Source: RGIG2206 sp045577615 (GTDB lineage: Bacteria > Bacillota > Clostridia > Oscillospirales > Acutalibacteraceae). Taken from it: DNA of 64,000 nucleotides. The notes below the pieces were generated by a model that was given only the letters and a program-made list of their open reading frames with translations, had not been told where the DNA came from and made no database searches. This document shows positions 34,762 to 41,646 of the stretch, one piece after another. Location of the stretch: positions 1 through 64,000 of the forward strand of contig JAZNIT010000034.1 in the NCBI GenBank assembly GCA_045577615.1, written 5' to 3'. Every line of letters begins with the position of its first letter. Positions within the stretch are counted from its first letter, which is position 1. Made by a program: the position numbers and the translations under genes.

Positions 34762-35548
34762 AAGCGCAACAAACTCTAAATATATTGACGCAACTAAGGT
34801 GCACGGTTATTTAAAAGATAACAGTGCACCTGTTATTGCTGTTGACACTTTATCTTCTACAAATACTGTAATGAAGCGTCTGGCCGATGCGAATTTGCCC
34901 GATAAAAGCATACTAATAGCCGATAATCAAACTAACGGCAGGGGAAGAGTCGGTAAATCTTTTTTCTCTCCTGATGGCAGCGGAATTTATATGTCTTTGC
35001 TTATTAGAAGGCAGTTTTCAGGTAAAGACACAATGATGATTACCCCTGCAGTTGCTGTTGCAATGCATCGTGTTTTGAATGGGTATGCTGATACTGTAAA
35101 AATCAAGTGGGTAAATGATATTTATATTTCAGATAAAAAGGTTTGTGGAATACTTACCGAATCATCATTTAGCGTTTCAGGCGATACTGATTATATTGTA
35201 ATTGGTGTTGGATTAAATCTGTTTAAGCCAACAAATGATTTTCCGGCAGATATTATAGATAGAGCAACAAGTTTGTTTAATAAATTGGTTGATATTAACC
35301 GAGAACAGCTTATAGCGCAAATAGCTAATGAGATTTTTAATACAATAGATAATTTTAACCTAATGGAAATCACCGATTGTTATGTGAACAACTCGTGGCT
35401 TGATGGCAAAACGGTAACTATATTACGTGGTAATGATTGCTTTGATGCGGAGGTTGTTGGTATAAATTCATCATTAGAGCTTGTTGTTAAGAGTAAAAAG
35501 GGTATTGTTTCGCTTTCATCCGGCGATGTAGTTGTTAAGGCGGATTGA
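34718..35548 (+). CDS. birA: Biotin--[biotin carboxyl-carrier] ligase
   Basis: It attaches biotin to the lysine of carrier domains. Catalytic signature NGRGRVGKSFFSPDGSGIYMS, IKWVNDIYISDKKVCGIL and GVGLNL are present, and a C-terminal SH3-like domain follows (VTILRGNDCFDAEVVGI). At 276 residues there is no room for the N-terminal repressor helix-turn-helix of bifunctional BirA, so it is a group I ligase. It overlaps DUF1653, and bioY starts 1 nt after it. Sodium-pump decarboxylase subunits lie 4 kb downstream. Confidence 0.95.
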   Translation: MEFFTNDLNISTLIESATNSKYIDATKVHGYLKDNSAPVIAVDTLSSTNTVMKRLADANLPDKSILIADNQTNGRGRVGKSFFSPDGSGIYMSLLIRRQFSGKDTMMITPAVAVAMHRVLNGYADTVKIKWVNDIYISDKKVCGILTESSFSVSGDTDYIVIGVGLNLFKPTNDFPADIIDRATSLFNKLVDINREQLIAQIANEIFNTIDNFNLMEITDCYVNNSWLDGKTVTILRGNDCFDAEVVGINSSLELVVKSKKGIVSLSSGDVVVKAD

Positions 35549-35549
35549 T

Positions 35550-36068
35550 ATGAAGTATAAGAATATTACTGTAGCCGCTGTAATGACAGCCTTTATTTCC
35601 GTTTGCTCAGTGCTTTCAATCAATATATCCGGTATAGCTTATTCATTGGCTCTGTTTGGTGTAGTTTTAAGCGGACTGGTGTTGTCACCTGCATGTGCTT
35701 TTGCTGCAAACGCAACCTATTTGCTCATTGGATTAGTGGGCATTCCCGTTTTTGCTAACTTTAACAGCGGCTTGTCAGCAATTCTTGGTCAAAGTGGAGG
35801 ATTTATTCTTTCTTATCCGGTTGTCGCACTTGTTATTTCTGTTCTTATTAAACGATTTGGATTCAACTATATAAAATCCGTTTTAAACTCATTCGTTGCA
35901 CTTTTAGTTTGTTATTTGTTCGGCACAGTGTGGTATATGTATATATACAGTATAGGTATTGTTGAGTCCTTAATTATTTGTGTAGTTCCATTCGTTATTG
36001 TTGATATTATAAAGATATTGATTTGTTGCTATGCAGCAAACATTATAAGAAGACAAATAAAGAAGTAA
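35550..36068 (+). CDS. bioY: Biotin transporter BioY
   Basis: BioY is the substrate-binding membrane component of the ECF-type biotin importer. The 172-residue protein has about six hydrophobic segments and the family motif region GLVGIPVFANFNSGLSAILGQSGGFILSYP, where biotin binds. ATG 35550 lies directly after the birA stop; the frame is open from TTG 35532. Pairing with birA suggests a strain dependent on imported biotin. No energising EcfAA'T genes are in the window. Its stop codon lies within the bidirectional terminator stem. Confidence 0.95.
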   Translation: MKYKNITVAAVMTAFISVCSVLSINISGIAYSLALFGVVLSGLVLSPACAFAANATYLLIGLVGIPVFANFNSGLSAILGQSGGFILSYPVVALVISVLIKRFGFNYIKSVLNSFVALLVCYLFGTVWYMYIYSIGIVESLIICVVPFVIVDIIKILICCYAANIIRRQIKK

Positions 36069-36086
36069 CCTTTCGGTTACTTCTTT
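36059..36086. terminator. Bidirectional terminator between bioY and the AraC gene
   Basis: The stem AAAGAAGTAACC / GGTTACTTCTTT has a TTTC loop. The stop codons of both convergent genes are inside the stem, so each coding end forms half of the shared terminator. Confidence 0.85.
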
Positions 36087-36913
36087 TCTGCGTTATTATT
36101 GGCATATTCAGTTGGGGTTACACCTTTAATCTTTTTAAACACACGGCTGAAATAGAGCGGATCTGAGAATCCTGATGAATAAGCAGCTTCGCTTATATTT
36201 ATGTTGGATTCGCGGAGCAACTTACAAGCATTACTTATTCTGTACTGAATTAAATATTCGTTAGGTGTAATATTCAGCTCCTGCATAAACAATCTGTAAA
36301 GATGAGAACGGCTAACTCCGGTGCTTGATGCGATATCGTTCACACTGATAGGTAACGAGTAGTTGTGTTCAATATATTTGATAGAAATACCGATATAATC
36401 GGTGCTCCTGCGATGCTTACCTGCAACAAAGTTGCTTTCTTTAATTATTGCAGATAAGCACTTGTACAGGTTCCCACTCATTTCTATTTCGTTATAAAGC
36501 TCAGGACCGTAGGAGTTATATACATCCAAAAATGTATTTACAATCAACGCGCTGTTTTCGCAATGAAAAACAGGGTTGTCGGACGATAATCCTGCTGCGC
36601 TTAAAAGCCACGCAGCATCAACACCGCTAAAGCCTATCCAATAGTATTCCCACGGCTCGCTGTTGTCAGATACATAATATACGACCTCGTTTGGGGGGCA
36701 ATAAAACCCGTCACCGGCAGATAATTCATATTCGTTATCGCCGATTATATATTTACCCTTACCGGATGCAACAAAGTGGATGATATGGTGGTTTCTTAGT
36801 GCAGGGCCCCAGCTGAATTTTGGTTCGCATTTTTGAAAACCGCAATTAAAAACCGACAATCCCAAACTATCATGATATGTAGTGAAAAAAGAATGTTTAT
36901 TAGAAATATTCAT
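36077..36913 (-). CDS. AraC-family regulator, probable galactose-locus activator
   Basis: A 278-residue regulator with an N-terminal AraC-type cupin (HHIIHFVASGKGKYIIGDNEYELSAGDGFYCPPNEV) that typically binds a sugar. A C-terminal double helix-turn-helix follows (ISVNDIASSTGVSRSHLYRLF and ISEAAYSSGFSDPLYFSRVFKKIKGVTPTEYA). It is divergent from galK with about 180 bp between starts, so control of galK-galT-oadG-oadB by galactose or a galactoside is a reasonable inference. Shine-Dalgarno GAGGAG precedes the ATG. Confidence 0.93.
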   Translation of the reverse strand: MNISNKHSFFTTYHDSLGLSVFNCGFQKCEPKFSWGPALRNHHIIHFVASGKGKYIIGDNEYELSAGDGFYCPPNEVVYYVSDNSEPWEYYWIGFSGVDAAWLLSAAGLSSDNPVFHCENSALIVNTFLDVYNSYGPELYNEIEMSGNLYKCLSAIIKESNFVAGKHRRSTDYIGISIKYIEHNYSLPISVNDIASSTGVSRSHLYRLFMQELNITPNEYLIQYRISNACKLLRESNINISEAAYSSGFSDPLYFSRVFKKIKGVTPTEYANNNAEKK

Positions 36914-37093
36914 ATTGGCTCCTCGATTAAAAATACTTTTTTATCATAATAACACATCTTTTTCAAAAGTGCAACAATAATCCATAATTGTGAGAATAAA
37001 TTCAATATCGAGAAATGTTGTTTTCTGTTATATTTATTGTGAGCAAATTTGGGATTGTACCAAATGAATAATTATTTAAAGAAGGGGATAGCT

Positions 37094-38365
37094 ATGAAAA
37101 TAAAAGATATGAAAAATCATATCGCAAATAATGGCTTATCTGATATTTTTGGTAAAATCTATTCAGATAATGATGCTGCAAAAGCAAGATATCTCAAAGC
37201 TTGTGATGAGTTTGTAAACATTTACGGCGACGATTACGATGTAGAATTGTTTTCAGCACCCGGTCGCACAGAGGTTGGCGGCAACCATACCGACCACCAG
37301 CTTGGTTGTGTGTTGGCAGGTAGTGTTGATTTGGATGTCATTGCAGTTGTTGCTAAAACTGATGATATGATAGTTAATGTTAAGTCTGAAGGCTTTAATA
37401 TGGACACTGTCGATATGTCTGTTCTTGAGCCTGTTGATAGCGAGACAGAGCACGCTGCATCTTTGATTCGCGGTGTTGGCGCTCGATTTGTTCAGCTTGG
37501 TTATAATATCGGCGGATTCAAGGCTTATACAACATCAAATGTTCTCAAGGGAAGTGGACTTTCTTCATCTGCTGCATTTGAGGTTCTTATTGGTAACATT
37601 TTCAGCTATCTGTTTAATGATGGTAAAGTCGATGCTGTTACTATTGCAAAAATTTCACAGTATGCAGAGAACGAATTCTTTGGCAAGCCTTGTGGATTGA
37701 TGGATCAGATGGCTAGCTCTGTTGGTGGATTTACCGCAATAGATTTTGGTGATAAAGAAAACCCCATTATCGAAAAGGTTGATTTTGATTTTGCTGCAAG
37801 CGGTCATTCGCTTTGCATAGTAAATACAGGTGGCAATCATTCTGATTTGACATACGAATATGCAGCTATTACAACTGAACTCAAAAACATCTCTAACTAC
37901 TTCGGTCAGGATGTTCTGAGAAAGATTGATGAAGCTGAGTTCAGAAGCAAGATCGGTGAGCTTCGACAGTTGTTTGGCGACAGAGCTGTATTGAGAGCTA
38001 TGCACTTTTACGACGATAATCGTCGCGCTGTTGCAGAACGCGATGTTCTTAAAGCCGGCGATTTTGAAGGCTTCCTTAAGCTTGTTAATGAATCAGGTCG
38101 TTCTTCATTTATGAAGCTGCAAAATGTTTTCTCCACTCTTGATACTGCAAGTCAAGGTCTTACTCTTGCTCTAGCTATGTCAGATAGCATTATGAACGGA
38201 AGAGGTGCTTGCAGAGTTCACGGTGGTGGCTTTGGCGGTACCATCCAAGCCTTTGTTCCCAACGATTTGCTTGATGAATATATTACTCAAATCGAGGCAG
38301 TATTTGGAAAAGGTAATTGTTATGTTCTTAATGTCCGTCCTATCGGCGGCACTAAAATATCATAA
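37094..38365 (+). CDS. galK: Galactokinase
   Basis: It phosphorylates alpha-galactose at C1, the entry step of the Leloir pathway. GHMP-kinase motifs are visible: the galactokinase signature APGRTEVGGNHTDHQ (55-69), the phosphate loop LKGSGLSSSAAFE and a C-terminal GGGFGGTIQAFV. ATG 37094 with AAGGGGAT upstream is preferred over ATG 37049 or 37064, which lack a Shine-Dalgarno. The start of the motif region lies about 55 residues in, so the N-terminus is longer than in the canonical E. coli enzyme, as in other clostridial galactokinases. galT follows after 27 nt. Confidence 0.95.
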   Translation: MKIKDMKNHIANNGLSDIFGKIYSDNDAAKARYLKACDEFVNIYGDDYDVELFSAPGRTEVGGNHTDHQLGCVLAGSVDLDVIAVVAKTDDMIVNVKSEGFNMDTVDMSVLEPVDSETEHAASLIRGVGARFVQLGYNIGGFKAYTTSNVLKGSGLSSSAAFEVLIGNIFSYLFNDGKVDAVTIAKISQYAENEFFGKPCGLMDQMASSVGGFTAIDFGDKENPIIEKVDFDFAASGHSLCIVNTGGNHSDLTYEYAAITTELKNISNYFGQDVLRKIDEAEFRSKIGELRQLFGDRAVLRAMHFYDDNRRAVAERDVLKAGDFEGFLKLVNESGRSSFMKLQNVFSTLDTASQGLTLALAMSDSIMNGRGACRVHGGGFGGTIQAFVPNDLLDEYITQIEAVFGKGNCYVLNVRPIGGTKIS

Positions 38366-38392
38366 ACGTTTAAAATTGAAAGGTGTGTTATT

Positions 38393-39364
38393 ATGGCTGA
38401 ATTAAGATACCATCCGTTGATTAAAGACTGGGTTATGATTGCCTCTCATAGACAAAACAGACCCCAAATGCCTAAGGACTATTGTCCTTTCTGCCCCGGT
38501 TCGGGTAAGGTGCCCGATCAGTTTGATGTTTATGAGTATGACAATGATTTTCCTGCTCTTTCTCAAACTCCTCCTACTCCTGATGACGTTGCAAACGATT
38601 TCTTCAAGGTTAAAGAGGCTTACGGTAAGTGTGAGGTTATTCTTTACTCACCCGACCATACCATAACTTTGCCTGAGCTTCCCACCGACCATATTAAAAA
38701 GTTGGTTGACTTGTGGGTTGAGCGCTTTAATGTAATTTCTTCAGATGAGAAGATTAAATATGTTTTTATTTTTGAAAACAGAGGCGAAGCAGTTGGTGTA
38801 ACTATGCCTCACCCTCACGGTCAAATTTATGGTTATTCTGTTGTTCCTAAGAAGCTTGAACTTGAGGTCGAATCTGCTAAAGAATTCTACGAAGAAAACG
38901 ACCAGTGCTTGTTCTGCAAAATGCGCGATGAAGAGCGTGCAGATGGCAGACGTATCATTTTTGAGTCAGAGCATTTCGTTGTGTTCTTGCCCTTCTTCTG
39001 CGAGTATCCTTATGGCGTATACATTATGTCTAAGCGTCATTTGAACAATATCGCACAGTTTACCGATGCTGAGAAGGCTGATTTTGCCGAGGTTCTTCGT
39101 TTGACCACCGGTATGCTTGACAGCTTGTTTGGTTACAAGTTCCCTTATATGATGTGTATGCATAACGCCCCTGTTAACGGCGAAGATAATAGTGATTATT
39201 ATCACTTCCATGTTGAATTTTTCCCGCCCATGCGTTCTGCAGACAAGATTAAATTCAATGCTTCAAGTGAAACCGGTGCTTGGGCTCATTGCAATCCCAC
39301 TGCTCCTGAACTTAAGGCTGTTGAACTTAGAGAAGCACTTGAGCGCTTTAAGTCATCCAACTGA
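38393..39364 (+). CDS. galT: Galactose-1-phosphate uridylyltransferase
   Basis: The second Leloir enzyme exchanges UMP between UDP-glucose and galactose-1-phosphate. The 323-residue HIT-superfamily protein has zinc ligands in CPFCPGS (Cys31, Cys34), nucleophile His142 in HPHGQ, a second C-x-x-C (CLFCKM) and a C-terminal NGEDNSDYYHFHVEF. This is the class I family rather than the longer GalT2 of many Firmicutes. galE is not in the window. oadG follows 14 nt later. Confidence 0.95.
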   Translation: MAELRYHPLIKDWVMIASHRQNRPQMPKDYCPFCPGSGKVPDQFDVYEYDNDFPALSQTPPTPDDVANDFFKVKEAYGKCEVILYSPDHTITLPELPTDHIKKLVDLWVERFNVISSDEKIKYVFIFENRGEAVGVTMPHPHGQIYGYSVVPKKLELEVESAKEFYEENDQCLFCKMRDEERADGRRIIFESEHFVVFLPFFCEYPYGVYIMSKRHLNNIAQFTDAEKADFAEVLRLTTGMLDSLFGYKFPYMMCMHNAPVNGEDNSDYYHFHVEFFPPMRSADKIKFNASSETGAWAHCNPTAPELKAVELREALERFKSSN

Positions 39365-39378
39365 ATTGAGGTGTAAAT

Positions 39379-39753
39379 ATGTTTTTAGCAAATAATGTTG
39401 CTAATGAGCCTGCTGTTGCAAGCGTTGTTTTAACAGGTGTTGCAATAGTTTTTGGTATGCTAGTTCTTTTTGTTATCATTTTCTCTATGTTCGGTTTGTT
39501 TTCAAAAAAAGGATCTACACCTAAAACTGAGAAAAAGGCTCCTGTAAAAGCAGCACAGCCCGTTGCTGTTGCACCTGCGCCGATTGCATCATCTGAGGAT
39601 GAAGATATTATTGCAGTTATCGCCGCTGCTGTTTATTCTATGTATGAAGGCACCGGCAAGAAGGCAGTTATTCGTTCAATTAAATCCTCAGCAAACGCAG
39701 GCAGAAGTGCTTGGGCTACTGCAGGCTTGATGAATAACATCAAATCGTTTTAA
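39379..39753 (+). CDS. OadG-family sodium-pump decarboxylase gamma subunit
   Basis: The 124-residue protein has one N-terminal membrane span (about 12-40, VVLTGVAIVFGMLVLFVIIFSMFGLF), an Ala/Pro-rich hinge (about 50-73), and a C-terminal EDIIAVIAAAVYSM ... SAWATAGLM that is typical of OadG. Gamma subunits hold the soluble alpha subunit to the beta subunit. No biotin-acceptor motif is present. It pairs with oadB directly downstream (14 nt). Confidence 0.9.
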   Translation: MFLANNVANEPAVASVVLTGVAIVFGMLVLFVIIFSMFGLFSKKGSTPKTEKKAPVKAAQPVAVAPAPIASSEDEDIIAVIAAAVYSMYEGTGKKAVIRSIKSSANAGRSAWATAGLMNNIKSF

Positions 39754-39767
39754 GGGGGCGCTAAAAT

Positions 39768-41003
39768 ATGATAAATGACTTTTTAGACGCTCTGTTTGGC
39801 ATTCTCAGCAAATCAGGTATCGCTGCATTTTTTGTTGGTGATGGCTGGAAAAACTTGATTATGATTGCTGTTGCTTGCACTTTGTTTGTGTTGGCAATCA
39901 AGTTTAAGTTTGAGCCCTTGCTTTTGTTGCCCATTGCATTCGGTATGCTTCTTGCAAACTTGCCTAATGCGGGTATTTACCACCCTGAAATCTGGCAAAC
40001 TACCATCGACGGTGCACTGAACTCAGCTTATTGGACACAGGATGAAAACGGATTTCATATATTAGCAGGTGCTGTATGCCAGCACGGTGGTTTGCTTGAT
40101 ATCCTTTATCTTGGTGTTAAACTTGGTATTTATCCGCCTCTTATTTTCTTGGGCATTGGTTGTATGACCGACTTTGCTCCTCTTATCAGCAATCCCAAGA
40201 GCTTCCTTTTGGGTGCAGCCGCACAGTTTGGTATTTTTGTTGCATATGCAGGCGCAATTCTTCTTGGCTTTACCGGTGCAGAAGCGGGTTCAATCGGCAT
40301 TATAGGTGGTGCAGATGGCCCCACAGCTATATTTACCACCTCAAAGCTTGCTCCTCACTTGCTTGGCCCGATTGCAGTTGCCGCATACTCATATATGGCA
40401 CTCATCCCTGCAATCCAGCCTCCTATTATGAGAGCTCTTACCACCAAAAAAGAACGTATGGTAAAAATGGCTCAGTTAAGACCTGTTTCAAGAACCGAAA
40501 AGATTGTTTTCCCCGTTCTTGTTACCATCGTTGTTTCTGTTCTTTTGCCCGATGCTGCGGTTCTTGTAGGTATGCTTATGCTTGGTAACCTAATGAAAGA
40601 AAGTGGCGTTGTTGAAAGGATTTGCAAGACAGCTCAAAACGAGCTTATGAATATTGTTACCATTTTCCTTGGCCTGACGGTTGGCGCTACAACAAATGGT
40701 GCAACCTTCTTAACTTTCGATACACTTGGTATCGTTCTTCTTGGCTTGTGTGCATTTTCATTCAGCACCGCTGCAGGCGTATTGTTTGGTAAGGTTATGT
40801 ACTTGATTACCGGTGGTAAGGTTAATCCTCTTATCGGTGCTGCAGGCGTTTCTGCTGTTCCTATGGCCGCCCGTGTTGCTAATAAGGTTGGTCAGGAAGA
40901 GGATCCCGGCAACTTCCTTTTGATGCATGCCATGGGCCCCAACGTCGCCGGTGTTATTGGCTCTGCTGTAGCCGCAGGTGTACTTATTCAGATGCTTTCA
41001 TAA
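39768..41003 (+). CDS. oadB: Sodium-translocating decarboxylase beta subunit
   Basis: The membrane subunit decarboxylates carboxybiotin and exports sodium. The 411-residue protein has about nine to eleven hydrophobic segments and the ion-site region GSIGIIGGADGPTAIFTTS with the conserved Asp, plus the C-terminal NKVGQEEDPGNFLLMHAMGPNVAGVIGSA hallmark. The carboxyltransferase alpha subunit and a biotin carrier are not adjacent and must be elsewhere if the complex works. The link to galK-galT is unusual, and birA-bioY are close by. A strong terminator follows. Confidence 0.95.
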   Translation: MINDFLDALFGILSKSGIAAFFVGDGWKNLIMIAVACTLFVLAIKFKFEPLLLLPIAFGMLLANLPNAGIYHPEIWQTTIDGALNSAYWTQDENGFHILAGAVCQHGGLLDILYLGVKLGIYPPLIFLGIGCMTDFAPLISNPKSFLLGAAAQFGIFVAYAGAILLGFTGAEAGSIGIIGGADGPTAIFTTSKLAPHLLGPIAVAAYSYMALIPAIQPPIMRALTTKKERMVKMAQLRPVSRTEKIVFPVLVTIVVSVLLPDAAVLVGMLMLGNLMKESGVVERICKTAQNELMNIVTIFLGLTVGATTNGATFLTFDTLGIVLLGLCAFSFSTAAGVLFGKVMYLITGGKVNPLIGAAGVSAVPMAARVANKVGQEEDPGNFLLMHAMGPNVAGVIGSAVAAGVLIQMLS

Positions 41004-41016
41004 AATTGCATAAATT

Positions 41017-41047
41017 AAAACCTCCTACAATTTGTAGGAGGTTTTTT
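41017..41047. terminator. Bidirectional terminator after oadB and the cyclophilin gene
   Basis: AAAACCTCCTACA pairs with TGTAGGAGGTTTT, with A- and T-runs on the two sides. It lies between convergent genes. Confidence 0.88.
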
Positions 41048-41056
41048 ATTGTTGAA

Positions 41057-41644
41057 TTATAAGATTTCGATAGCGGTGATAGTTACATCATCAATCGGCA
41101 TATCTCTGCCGTCAACCTCGACAGATGCAATGTTATCAACGATATCCATACCCTCAACGACCTGACCAAAAACGGTGTGGTGATAATCAAGCCAGGGTGT
41201 GCCACCAAGCTCGGCATATGCTTCAACGCAATCAGCAGGGAAGTGGTCTGACAACTCTTTCATCTGTTCCAAAAGGCTGTTAGGCACACCGTTTGCCTGT
41301 ACAATGAAGAATTGGCTACCATTAGTACAAGGACCTGCGTTAGCCATTGAGAGTGCTCCGCGCAAATTATGAAGTACAGGAGTAAACTCGTCTTCAAAAG
41401 GAAGCCCCCAAATGCTTTGACCGCCTGTACCGGTACCGTTAGGATCGCCGCCTTGAATCATAAAATCTTTGATTACGCGGTGGAATTTTAGACCGTTATA
41501 ATATCCATCCTTTGCATGAGTCAAAAAGTTTTCAACTGCTTTAGGTGCATATTCGGGGAACATTTTGATTTTAATATCGCCCATAGAGGTGTGCATAATT
41601 ACAGCGGTATCTCCGCTGTTAATTGGTGCTAGTTGATATGACAT
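41057..41644 (-). CDS. Cyclophilin-type peptidyl-prolyl isomerase
   Basis: It catalyses cis-trans isomerisation of Xaa-Pro bonds. The cyclophilin core is clear: FHRVIKDFMIQGGDPNGTGTGG (catalytic Arg in FHRV), GALSMANAGPCTNGSQFFI (Gln/Phe/Met contacts) and HTVFGQVVEGMDIVDNI. No signal peptide is present, so it acts in the cytoplasm. The 195-residue length exceeds a minimal cyclophilin because of a loop around LEQMKELSDHFPADCVEAYAELGG. It starts 2 nt after the P-type ATPase homologue stops, with its AAGGAG inside the end of that gene. This implies translational coupling. Confidence 0.95.
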   Translation of the reverse strand: MSYQLAPINSGDTAVIMHTSMGDIKIKMFPEYAPKAVENFLTHAKDGYYNGLKFHRVIKDFMIQGGDPNGTGTGGQSIWGLPFEDEFTPVLHNLRGALSMANAGPCTNGSQFFIVQANGVPNSLLEQMKELSDHFPADCVEAYAELGGTPWLDYHHTVFGQVVEGMDIVDNIASVEVDGRDMPIDDVTITAIEIL

Positions 41645-41646
41645 AG

